Notes under the pieces: model-generated
Told to the model about the DNA's origin: nothing
The model's database searches: none
The model's input: only the letters and a program-made list of their open reading frames with translations
Translations under genes and position numbers: made by a program
Shown: piece by piece, positions 1-11,618 of the stretch
How positions within the stretch are numbered: the stretch's first letter is position 1
Layout of the letters: the number at the start of each line of letters is the position of its first letter
Origin: Asterionellopsis glacialis
Lineage: Eukaryota > Bacillariophyta > Plagiogrammaphyceae > Rhaphoneidales > Asterionellopsidaceae
Reading direction: 5' to 3'
Assembly (NCBI GenBank): GCA_014885115.2
Contig: WKLE02006687.1
Location: 3,592 to 60,677 of the forward strand
DNA length: 57,086 bases

Positions 1-3000
1 CCTATTTAACACTAACAAAGTATCTTGAAAACATCATGATATTGTTTCTAAAATTATTGGTATGAACAATGACACTGCTAGTTACTACTGACTAGCAAAC
101 AACAGCTAGCATCAGCCATAAAGAAGAAAACTACAAACAAAAAAATTGCGTCAATTTTCCTGGATGCAATTCAAAAGACACTGCTTTCTAGAAAGCAACA
201 TTCTACAAATAAAAAAACAAAATAGTATGTTGGCACAAGACTACTACAATCAGTAAAAATTAGAAAACATTTAGCTCAGGTTTCTCCCTCAAATACAGGA
301 AGCAACTCTGCCCATTGTCTTAGCACACTTCAGCAGGTTGCTCAAAGGGGCATACTATGGGGACCAAAATTCCAGCATTTAAGCTAAGCAATGTTGCATA
401 GTACTACAAGACATCATACAGATGGATAAGAGAGACAAAATTGTTCTGTTTGGGGAAATTTCAGACATCCTTATAAAATAAGCCACACCACAGCACTATT
501 TCAAGCTTGAGGCTGCTCATCATAAAAGTGCAAAATTCCAAGCTTGTGCTATGCAACAGGGCATTGCTCTTTATGTGAGGGGGGTAACCTGTAGTATTAC
601 AATAAGGTAAGCATCTTTGGTGTCAAACATTGCTATCTTTAGGGAATCTATTGAATGAATTTTTTTTATATTTCTTGCTATCACATATCATACAAAAGTT
701 TTGGTTCAATCTTAAGAGGCAAGAACAGGGATCATGGTTTCTCTGTAATGATTTACTTTCATTATTTGTGCAACAATGAGGATGAATTCAAAATATTTTA
801 AAATACTAAGAAGAAGAACTACTTCTTGACAGGAAATAGTCCTCCAAGAAAATTCTTAAGAATATTCTCAAACTTTTATTGATGAGTAGATCTCAAATAG
901 TATTTAATATAAGTCCAATATAATTATTCAAAACAAAGAAACAAGTTTTTTGGTGAAACCAGAAATAAAGATAGTACATTAACTTTCCAAAGCTTTGTTT
1001 ACCAAGAGAAAGAATTGTGAAGTATTCTGTTTTGTGTCAAAAATGCTGTAGGATTTAGGCAGAAGGGAAGACAAACTTTCACATGAAACTAGTAGAAAAT
1101 AAAATACATCAGAGTAATGATGATAAAGAATAGACAAGCCAGAAGTAGGCAAACACTTCACATAATAGCATTTCATGTATGAGTCCAGCAAACTCATTCA
1201 AAGTAAAGAAAGTGGATATGTAGTGAAAGAAATCAAATATAATTATAAATGTACATTTCCAAAAATTATACCATCTGGATGGGATCCAAGCCAGAGGGGG
1301 GATTATGAATACTGGACATACTGAGATAGATTAGTTACATGCTGCAGGGTAAGTTATTAGAAATTCCTCACTTCAAAAATTCCTTTTTCTTTTCAGTGAT
1401 TGTCTTGAAAATGCACCTCCTTGACATAAAAAGAGAACAATTTAGCATGACATTATATGAGGAGGGTGTATCATTTCAATGTATATTGTTAACTAGCAGA
1501 TAAATTATTTTGGAGATCATTTCATATGTAAGTAAAATAGATAAGATAATGATAAATAACAGACAAAATTGCTTGTTCTTAATAGACAAAAATTGCTAAA
1601 TAAAGTAGCCAAGGGCTTCACAGTGAAGATATGAAGTACCCCTTCTTATAGTAAGGCTTCTCAAAATCATAGACATATCTCATAATAAATAAATAAAATT
1701 TCTATTTGATAATTTGTGTACTGATGGTATCACATGCCAAGTAAGATAAGATGTAATGTTCAGATCACACAGCATACTGTGCTGGGTGGTGGCTAGTAAG
1801 ATGAAAATAAAGTGTGATGTTTGTATTTGTGCCAAGCAGTCAATCATAACCCAAATAACCAAAACAAGACATGTTTCAATGTATTAACATAAATGTATTA
1901 GAAAATCTTTCCTCAATCCAGTTCTTAATTGTGATTCCTGAAACTTGTAATGATTTATCCCAAGACCATTGTCAGCTATTTTATCTGAAATCTGAAATTA
2001 CCCAAAGTATGAAGTAGAAAATTCAACTCACCAGCATCATGAGCATTTCTAAAATTCAATAAATTGTAGTTGAGAAAGGAAATGTTCATTTTAGCTACAA
2101 ATCTTCAGACTGTATAATGTCAATCATGATTTTATTATTGTGAATCATCACCACTATACAACAAAAATATACATTAGTACATCATCATGAAAAATGAATT
2201 TACTAGCAATACAGAAGTATTACTACAGTAACTTCTTGTGCAGGTGAAACTCAATAATTGTACAAAAACTAATGTAGGTCTACTAGTAAATGACACAGTT
2301 CATTGCTAGTTTTCTTTGAAAGGCAATAACTTATGACAATCTTGTTCTTATTGAAATGTTATAAAAGTTGTCATCTAGAACAAACATTAAATTTTTTTTC
2401 AGAAAACAACAAGACCAGTTTTTGTTGTTTCTTTCATCAACTTAACAAAAGGCTACTAATAGCTACCCCCGATAGTACTTTTACCAAGCAAAAAATTAAA
2501 ATTTTTGTTTGTTCTCCACAAGAAAGTAAGGTTAGCCTTCCAATTTCTCTAATCTCAATTAGTGTAAAATATCTTAATATATATTTTGAGGTAATGTCAT
2601 CATTCATTAAATCATTTATGTCCCAATGAATTGATTTCTTACAAAAGTATTGACAAGTATGAGGGATCTTGTCATCTTTCTCTACAGGAAACACTCTATC
2701 ACACATAGTTGTTGCCACATGCAGCATGGTATGCACCACCCACCACCATAGGTTGCATACACCAGTACTACAAAAATTGGTGAAATAGCCTCCAAATCAT
2801 TCCAAACAACACTGTACAAGAAGCATGTATATATAAATCTCTAACATACAACCAAATGACAAGTGATGATGAAGGAGTCTTTTTTGTAGTACAATGTCTT
2901 TTATGTAATAATTGCTTTAGAAGAAGTTCATTGCAATAGGGAAGTGTATATAATTCCAATCTGGTAAAAAAACTTTTGCACCTTAAAAATGAAAGCAGTA

Positions 3001-3929
3001 TGATGCTGTGTGTGAAAGTCAGTGTCAACAAACAGATAAAAGTCTCTATAGAGTTTCTACTCTCTAACCTCTACCAGTTTTATCTCTAGAGTTGGTTCTA
3101 TTCCAAATTTGTTAGAAGCCAATACACTCTCTCTAGAAAGGTCCTAGTTTATAGTCCTTTTGGACAGAGTTTTGGACCTGGCCCCGAAAGAAAATGTAGG
3201 TCCTGTAACTATGGGAAAAAAAGAAACCGTTAGATTTGATATCGCGCATGAGCATGATGTGTAGGGCGCGAATCTTGGATTTAAACTTCGTACTAATTAA
3301 ATAATTCGCAAAATGACGTCATAATGGGTTTTGTTAGTTCCGGGATTGGAATACTGCATATCATTCCAATAGGAAACACGATCCAAATTTTCAGTCAAAC
3401 AGAATGCACGCGCACGAATTTTGTCCAATACACTTTGGATTTCATACCAATGAAAAGCAACCAAATAGTAAGTAGTATGTTGTTTACGTAGCGTACTTGA
3501 GGTACGCACATATACTGCTCTGATTTTTGCAAGACCCCTTCGCCAAAGCACTGTCCTATTGACTGGAAGAAATATCTACAGCATGTCTATTGTAGTCCGT
3601 CCTACTGCAAAAAGCAAGAGCAAAGTTATCATCGCTCGCTACAAAGAAGCATCTTGTATTCTGTTTTTACTGAAGCATTACAACGCAAGAGAGCCCTTGT
3701 CGAGAGAGGGTTATCAAGTGTAATTCACATTACATATACGAATTTGATTGTGAACGTTACCTTTGGACCTCATATTACGCTCAAACAATCAATAGTTTCT
3801 ACTGACTGCAGTAACAGTTGTCATAAGAATCAAGTACGACTCACGCTGACATTCCCTAGTCAATTTCGTTACAGACTCCCTTATCAAACGTTGACTGGAA
3901 TATAATTTCCATCTTTTTGTTTCGTGTGA
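1..3929. other. AT-rich gene-free region
   Basis: I see no gene in this stretch. Its open frames are short (under about 100 codons), low-complexity and overlap on both strands. Base composition is strongly AT-rich: hand counts of single 60-base lines between about 840 and 1740 give roughly 18-30% GC, well below the neighbouring coding DNA. The part from about 3060 onward changes character: it carries CTCTAGAG-type words at 3084-3091 and 3127-3140 and higher GC, and probably holds the promoter and 5' UTR of the gene at 3930. Confidence 0.6.
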
Positions 3930-5426
3930 ATGCCACTACTACGAAAACGCACTGAACGTCGTCGAGTTAAGAATCAAAGTACTCCTCCTTCTTCTCCTCC
4001 TCCTACGAATTCGCCTCAAGATACTACCACTACTACTACAATGTTAGGTTGGGGTAGATCGAAAATTAGCACACCCTCCAAAAGTCCACTTAAAACTTCA
4101 CACCATACTGCCAGCAGCAGTAGACGACAACAGAAACCGAGCACAATTGGAATTGCAGATGATCGATTACGTATTGCAGCGGATCGATTTTATGAATTCC
4201 GTTCGAAATTGCATAATTTAGATGATGTATTAAAAATTCATTTACAAGATTTAAAGAATGCAGCATCGAGTCGAATGAAAGTTATGGAAGCCATGGAATC
4301 TGTAAGTCGTGATACACCCCTCTATGAATACGTGGGAAGTACTGGTATGAGTCAAAGTCAACATACCACGAATAGCAACAAGGATCCAGTATCAAACGGT
4401 GACGATGTCATAATGACCTATACAAGTGCATTGCAACCACAGCAAGATCCTACATTGCAAAATTTAGAACGTTTTGAAACTGAAATTGTAGCCTATGTAG
4501 ATGAATGGGAAACAACAGTATCGACTCGTGTTGCTACGGAATTAAAGCATATACAAAATTTACATAAAACATGGGATAAATACCATCAAAAGGTGGAAAG
4601 TTTGAAGGTATCGTCCTCGAAGAAAACACCCGGAAAGAAAAAGTCAGATTTGGAAGAAAAAATAAGTTGGAATGAATCGAAATTACGTACTGCTAAAAAA
4701 GAATATCGTCGTAATTTAATGGCAGTCACCCTCTTTACAGAAGAAGTGACGGACCGTGGTTGGAAGGATTTAATCCCCCTTATGATTCGTATGATTGATT
4801 ACGATTCCCGATCCAGACAAAATGCATCCCTGATTGTAAGTTCTCTCTCCAAAGTACGTGAAGAAATGGTAGAACTGGGAAATCGGTATGAACTAGATTA
4901 TGAAACCATACGGACTGGACGATTACGTGTATTATTAGAAGAAGATGCAGTTGATTTTGTAGATCCTGGTGATTTACAAGATATAGAAAGTACTATTGCA
5001 GGTGGTAGTATTCAAGGGGGTACAAGAACAACCTACTTTCATAATGGTTCTACAATACGAGAAGGATCAAGATCACCAATTGGGCCACCACATCATTCAT
5101 CATCTGGTGTTGGTGTTGGTGGTAATCCACCAGGACCTCCAAAGAATAGTTCAAGTCCCATTACTGAAAATGGCAGTAGTAAAGAGGATGATGGTGATTT
5201 AGGTGGAAACGTTTTACCATCTCAATATCAACAGCAAAATAAACCTACTGCTGCAAAAAATCAAGAAGGAGAAGATCTCGAAGGTGATGCATTTGAAGAT
5301 TCAAGTGCATGTCCAAATTATCCTACATCTATTTATTTAGTAGGTCCAGAAGATGGTGGTAAGGGAACACGCATTGCTGATGATGAAACAACTCTTACAG
5401 GTGTACCAGATATGGTTTCCATATAA
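3930..5426 (+). CDS. BAR-like coiled-coil domain protein
   Basis: Single-exon gene for 498 residues. Residues 1-74 are basic and rich in Ser, Thr and Pro. From about 75 to 335 there is a long helical region, opening DDRLRIAADRFYEFRSKL and interrupted by a polar insert at about 135-180. Its length, charge pattern and heptads resemble a BAR/arfaptin-type membrane-curving module. Residues 340-498 are low-complexity and acidic. BAR domains dimerise and bind curved membranes in endocytosis and trafficking; that role is inferred from fold resemblance only. No SH3, PH or kinase domain is visible. A second in-frame ATG at 4041 (codon 38) could be the true start, because the first 37 residues are low-complexity. 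The gene itself looks secure from its length and uniform codon use; the BAR assignment is tentative. Confidence 0.7.
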   Translation: MPLLRKRTERRRVKNQSTPPSSPPPTNSPQDTTTTTTMLGWGRSKISTPSKSPLKTSHHTASSSRRQQKPSTIGIADDRLRIAADRFYEFRSKLHNLDDVLKIHLQDLKNAASSRMKVMEAMESVSRDTPLYEYVGSTGMSQSQHTTNSNKDPVSNGDDVIMTYTSALQPQQDPTLQNLERFETEIVAYVDEWETTVSTRVATELKHIQNLHKTWDKYHQKVESLKVSSSKKTPGKKKSDLEEKISWNESKLRTAKKEYRRNLMAVTLFTEEVTDRGWKDLIPLMIRMIDYDSRSRQNASLIVSSLSKVREEMVELGNRYELDYETIRTGRLRVLLEEDAVDFVDPGDLQDIESTIAGGSIQGGTRTTYFHNGSTIREGSRSPIGPPHHSSSGVGVGGNPPGPPKNSSSPITENGSSKEDDGDLGGNVLPSQYQQQNKPTAAKNQEGEDLEGDAFEDSSACPNYPTSIYLVGPEDGGKGTRIADDETTLTGVPDMVSI

Positions 5427-6648
5427 TTGACTTATTTTGAAGATAAGAACGCAAGGGAGAGAACAAGCAGGAAAGGAGAAAATAAAAAAGAGAGAAAAGA
5501 AGAAAAGAAAAGAGAGGAAAAGACCAAATTTTAATAGGAAGGCCAATTTATATGTATCGTACGAAAAAGATAGAAATCCCATTGGTATTTTTTTTATTAA
5601 AAACAGTTTCAAGAGACAGGGGTACCATTCATAAAAATTAAATAATATCTGAGAAAACTACTCTGCTTGTGGTCCGAAAAATTGTATTCCTCATTATTTT
5701 GATTGTGATGTAAATTTGGAACAAAATCAGAGATCTATTGATAGATTGGTTTAGTCACTCCCTTTGTTTTGAAAAACGTGGTCTTCGCATGCTACGGGTA
5801 ATCCTTTAAGCGCTGCCAGTCCTCTACATTTAGAAACAAGACTTGAATGGGCACTTTATGTATACGTATCAAGTATCATACCTAGAGGGCCTAGACCCTA
5901 AAAAGAGAGACAGGACACATCAATCCGGTCCCACTTTGCGAGCAATGTTGTGAGCAAAATTTTACACCCTCAATAAAAAAATCGACCACTATGTAAAAGC
6001 GTTAAATAGTGGTTACATCATTTGTTCAACTTTTCACAAATTTTCATGTTTTTAAACATATACGTATATATGCCAATATTTTATTCAAATTTTCTTAAAT
6101 GGGTTCGTAACGCATAAATACATGTGGATTTCAATCTTAACGATGTTGTGTCACATAACATAAAGTCAAATCATGGACGTGATGCTGCGTTCGTGGCTAC
6201 ATATTTTTCTACTACTAACTATGTACATGGTACTACAAAAAAGCTTGGGAGATAGCCCGCTAAACTATCTCGCGAACGGAGCTCCAGTACAAAAAATTGC
6301 TTTGGGCACACATAGATTCGGTCGAAGTGGGCGGCGCTGGTTATCTAAATCAAGAACGCCTCAATACCATTGCGTATGGAGCACGCACAAAAGCACGCAA
6401 CAAACAAGTGACCAAAATGCAATGCGTACAAGACACAAAGATAATTCTACCGTTCAAACGCAGAAAAGTGATTCAATAGATCTGTTGTGACTCTCTAAAA
6501 AAGATAGTTATCAACCCTGAATTGGAAATCCACTTCACGGAAAGGTAAAGAAACGTTAAAGTAGGAAAGTTAGATTTGCGGATGGTCAATTGATCTCATC
6601 AATATCAGATTGTGTTGTGTGCAAAAGATATAATAAGTAAATTCAAAA
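5427..6648. other. Intergenic spacer between two plus-strand genes
   Basis: About 1.2 kb. The first 120 bases after the stop are very purine-rich (AAG/GAAA runs), probably 3' UTR of the upstream gene. The rest is AT-rich and should hold the promoter of the TPR gene. A 105-codon ATG frame at 6173-6490 starts with a hydrophobic stretch but has no other coding character. No palindromic promoter word of the kind seen in other spacers was noticed here. Confidence 0.5.
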
Positions 6649-9600
6649 ATGGCGGAAGGACCTGACGACGAGAATTCTTTGTCATACCAATCGCTTCGTC
6701 CTCCAGAATATCTACATTTCAATGAAAAGCATCCACCGCCATCACCCTTATCATCATGTCCAAATACACCACAAAGATCGGTTGCATCATCCATTGGGAT
6801 GGATTCACTTGATCGACATCCGGAGTTGACAGTTCCCTCCCTGCCTGTACGGTTACAGAGGAGCAAATCAACGCCATTACCTAAAAAGATAGCAGTCCCC
6901 AAATCAGTAACAACTTCAGATGACGAGCAACCATCCATTGAATTTTCACCATCAAATTTGACAGAAGGTTCAGACGACAAAAATATCCGTGAACAAGAAG
7001 AGAAGAAAGACAATGAGGATGAAATGGAAGAGAAATTGCGTGCTTCGACACGAAGAGAGGAATTGGACGAAGGAGGCCGACGGCCAATCAAGGCTACGAT
7101 CGTTACAGAATCAAGCATTGCTAGAACATTTAAAATTACACGAAGTCAGAGCAACATTAGCAGGTCACGGTTACGGATATCGGGTTCAACAGAGTCAGAT
7201 GATGAAACTGCTTCCATTCACAATACCGGGAAAAAAGAGCATTCACAAGCACCACAGCCTCAGCAACGTAAACGCCCCTTACCCCCACGATCTCCTGTCA
7301 ACAGATCACCTTCTCCTGTCAACGGAGCACCTTCTTCTAGCAACAACAGCAATACTTATAATACAGATTGTCCAGATGACGAAAAGGCACGGACTCCGAA
7401 TCTGTCTAAATCTCAATCATCTCGTTCGCGGCCACCACTTCCAACACCACCCTCTACGAATTGCAAAACAAAGCAAACAACAACAATTGATGAAGCTCCA
7501 GATGACGAAGGAAAAATTGTTAGCAGTCAAAAGATTCAAGGAAAGAAGCGTTATGATGATATGGATACACCGGATGATGAAGAAATATCTGATCCAGGAA
7601 GAATTATCAAATCGAAATCACCATCCCGTAAGAATCCTGTTTTAGTCCCCGGTGACGATGTTCCTATCGATGAAATGATACCAGCTGCAGCAGCAACAAC
7701 GTCTACTCTTGATAGGGGTAATGCATCTCCCCCAAAGTCCTCCCCGCCACAAATGCCATCTTCATCATCGCGTTCATCAAAAGCTGGACATGAAGCTATG
7801 GCATCAACAAAAAGAACAGCATGGGAAGACTCAGGTACAACACCGAAAGCAACAACTGCATATAGAGCTCTGAAACAGGAAAATGTGCTAACGGATGAAA
7901 AGCAACAAGGGTCACCAATGCAAGTTCGAAGCATCCGGAGCCCGGGCACAACGCCTACTCTTGATAAGGGTAATGCATCACCACAAAAGCCCTCCCCTCC
8001 ACAAATGCCATCTATATCACCGCGTTCATCAAAAGTCGTTCACGAAGCCTTGGAATCAAGAACACGAACAACACGGGAAGGTTCAGGAAGAACACCGGAA
8101 GCAAGAACTGCATCTAGAGCTTTGAAACAGCAAAATATGCCCACCGATGAAAAACAACAAGGATCACCAATTCAAGTTCGACGAGTCCGGAGCCCAGGTA
8201 CCACCGGCACAACTACCACTGCAGATGGTAACAGGACCAGCCCGATTTCTAGTTACTATCATATCGCAGAAGGGATTCCAAGTCCTACCGCAACCGACAC
8301 TGCATCGTCTGAAGCGGTCGCTACTAGGTCACCACCGCCCGAAAATCCGCGAAGTACTAACTTGGACTCGCAAAGAAAGAACAAAGATAGTTTAATGACA
8401 AGCAGTATCAGCGCTAAAGCCGTGAGTTCTTATTATAATGAAGAAGAGGATCAAGTTAAAACTGCGGTGATAAGAAAACCCCAAAAGCCTGCAGAACCTG
8501 AAGATTCTGTATTGGGTTCATTGTGGAAAGCTGCAGAATCTACAACACTAGCAGCCACAGATACGGCATACTTCGCCACCGAAGCAGGAATAGCATTACT
8601 TTCAGGTGGTGCCGCTGCAGGAAAATTATTGGAAACGTTAGTATTAGGTCCGGAAGATGACAATGAAAACGTCTTGGCTAAAAGTTTGCTTGCCGCGAAG
8701 AAGACTCCTCCGTCGATCACGGATTCTTCATTATCATCGTCATCAATGTCACCTACTGCTCCAGCGAAGAGTAAAGGAGAAGTGGATAATACACGGAGCA
8801 AGAAAACAATACCTATGACGAGGAGTAGTGGTGGTGATGGTGTAAATGCTTCTTCTGGTTTTGAGACGTCTGATGCGATGCATAATCTTTCGCCAAGTAA
8901 TCAGCAGCAGTCAAATAACTTCAAAGGTATTCAGGAGGAGGAAGTGGAGGTAGAACTTACACTACATGACAATGGCAATGGATCACATAGATCAATGGAG
9001 CTTCCTCATAATGGGGCACTTCCAATCACTTCCCGAGTAAACAGTTCTATATCATCTCTTTCGTCTCCTATACCAGGAACAAGACAGAGGAATAGAGAAA
9101 ATGTACAGGATGCTCTCGATGCAGGTATTCCAATAAATATAAGCGGAAGTAGCACCAAGTCGGTACAGACGACCAGCTTTGAGCAAAGAGTTATACAGCG
9201 GAATATAGAAATCAATCAAGAAATTCCAATATCTAAGAAAACTGGTGATATATCCTATACGGAAGCAGCAGTTACAGGAAAGACACCAAAGCCTGCTATT
9301 GGTCCTTCATTTGACGAATCTTCTATTGATGAAGCTGGTGGTAGCACTGGTCAAAACAAACTTTTAATACCAGTCAACAGTGATCCGGAGGTTGCTATCT
9401 ACGATAGCGAAGATGATTTAGAATCGGAAATTCTTCCACCACCACCTCTTGAGACAAAAGGGAATGCTTTTGCCAGTATCGGATTGGCAGATGTGAGAGA
9501 GAAATTAGTTAGTCCAAATAAAAACATACCGCCGTTATCTCCTCGAAGTCCTGAGCCTCAGCATGGTTACGCCGGAAGTGACAATGGATTTATTTCTCCC

Positions 9601-11500
9601 GTATTGTCGGACGATCATTATAGTGCTACAGACACACTGAACTTTTCCCTCGATGACGACCATTCCGAAGGAAAATTTCTTACTGGTTTAGCACTTCCAA
9701 AAGATCCATTAGCAGAGAATGTTCAATACATTCCTATGGACGAACATGGTAAACCTTTCATACCAGAGAATATAGTAAATCTGTCACCATCAAAACCTTC
9801 AAGCAGTAGTAAGGACGTTTCGTTGCTCGACACAGTGACAAGTTTTGACGATGTCTACGGTGTTGCTAAGGGAGATACCATGTTATCTCTGTTGAGTTCC
9901 AAGTTTGGTCAGACAAGTCCTGACACTGATGGGAGCGTCCAAGTTCGGAATGCAATTCAACGGATGCGTGATTTGGGAAGAACAAATGGTTTGCTACCAC
10001 CCAGGAACTATGGCCCAGATTCAACATCTGTGGCTATTCTTAATGCCCCAAACAGTCCTGTGACGGAGAGGCTTGAATGCCACAATGATGGTGCCGAAAC
10101 AATATCAAAACTCCACCGAAGAGCTTTGAGCAGCATGAAGGTAAGCAATGCGAACGAAAGGCATGTCAATGCTTGTGCGGAAAACAGTAAAAAAACTGAG
10201 CTAACCTGGAACTCCCTATGGTTGCCTTTCTTTCTCTTTTGTCTATCTTCAATAGCACGATGATTTTGATGGAGCTGCAGAATTCTATGAAGACATTGTA
10301 GCCTTTTCTTCTGGGAAACTGAAGCAACAAGAAAAACAGGAAAAGCAACCATCTAATATTGATGATGCGGAGCCTCCAGTCGAAAGTATAGACTACAAAT
10401 CTGTGGTCGGAACGGCTTTATACAATCTTGCCATTATTTTTTTACTAAAAGAGGATTATGAAGAAGCTTCAGATCTTTTCAAACAAGCTTCTGAAATACG
10501 TGAATCATGCTTTGGAAACGAACATGTTGACCATATCGTAAGTGACTCAAACCGGCCACGGCTTAAACAATTTTCCTTTACAATGATCTGAACCTTATTT
10601 TGCCGTCGTTCAATCAACAGCCTTCTCTAGTCAATCTGGCCTTGTGCTATTTTGCAATGAATGACTTTCTGAAGTCTCGCAAAATATTGTTAGGAGCACT
10701 GGAGCTTTGTAAGCAGAAGAGGCGGTTTGTATCAGACTTCACCCAGCTTGCGGAGATATTAAACAATTTAGGATGTTTATCGTTTCTGCTAGGGAATTTG
10801 GGCATATGTATGAAAGTTTTTACGGAGTCCATCCAAGTGCAGACTGCCTTACAGAATCGGTTAGTTTACGTTGGTACAAGACATCTTCGCCAAGCAGTTT
10901 GCTTGAATATTACGGTAGCTTCTTCCAATCTTGGCTACGTTCAGCTTTGCATCAGAGACCATTTAGCTGCAACAAAGGCGTTTGAGGGGGCGATAGTTGT
11001 AAGTGACTTTTTTGTATTCAAACGATAAAGAGTGACTTTGAGTCCTGTTTCTCACGTTGTCGTCTCTTTCTTTTTCACAGCATCAAGAAAACCTCATGGA
11101 CGATTCACACGAAACGTTGATTGCCACTATGGAGTACCTGGTGATTGCCAATTTTCTCGCTGGTAACAAACAACGAGCTCTCCAGGTGAGGAATGATAAA
11201 TCACTTTTGTATTGTTTCTGTACCTTGGCATTTTTTGTATGCCATTCGATGTTGAACTTACTTGTCTCTGAATTGCTTTGCTTAATTTCACATCAGATTT
11301 TGACACGGCTTCATGATGCGCACGTTGGCCTCTATGGCGAAGACGACAGTCGCTGCGAACTTCTTGTAAAGAGAATGCATCTGATAGACAGTAACGGAGA
11401 CGAATACAAAGACAAGATCGAGCGGCAACTGCAAGTACCAGGTCCCAAGAAAGCCTCTGCACTGAGACCTTCCATGAGAACCTTTATTGGAAAGAGATAA
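6649..11500 (+). CDS. Large disordered protein with C-terminal TPR domain (5 exons)
   Basis: Exons read as 6649-10140, 10256-10537, 10621-10998, 11081-11185 and 11297-11500. The introns are 115, 83, 82 and 111 bp, all GT-AG and all phase 0, giving about 1486 residues. Residues 1 to about 1160 are disordered, rich in Ser, Pro and Thr, with a repeated acidic PDDE/SDDE word and an 84-residue tandem duplication (about 355-520). The last 320 residues are helical TPR repeats of kinesin-light-chain style: ALYNLAIIFLLKEDYEEASD, then LVNLALCYFAMNDF, LNNLGCLSFLLGNL and SNLGYVQLCIRDH. TPRs bind partner proteins, so a scaffold or adaptor role is likely; no catalytic motif is visible. Splicing is needed, since exon 1 reads only 40 codons past its donor and the TPR reading is continuous across every junction. 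The 3' end faces the minus-strand gene 118 bp away. Confidence 0.85.
7711..8207 (+). repeat. In-frame 252-bp tandem duplication inside the TPR gene
   Basis: The stretch beginning LDRGNASPPKSSPPQMPS recurs 252 bp (84 codons) later as LDKGNASPQKPSPPQMPS. Both copies continue through ALKQ(E/Q)N, TDEKQQGSP and QVR..RSPGTT. The copies have diverged at many positions but keep the frame, so this is an old, tolerated duplication in the disordered part of the protein. Confidence 0.85.
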
Positions 11501-11618
11501 GAAGAGGTAAATTGAATTGAATCATAAATATGATTAAGTTAGCGTAGAAGTATGTGTTCTTTGAGGATCCAGTGTCAGCGTATAATTGCTGTTAAGTCAT
11601 TAGCCTGTCTATTGCTAT

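Noticed and set aside
2333..3031. Overlapping frames of 87-100 codons on both strands
   Set aside because: They are AT-rich, mutually overlapping, without domains or coding bias; expected by chance in such sequence.
6173..6490. 105-codon ATG frame with a signal-peptide-like start
   Set aside because: After the hydrophobic start the sequence is low in structure, a second frame overlaps it, and it sits in the promoter spacer of the TPR gene. No family resemblance.
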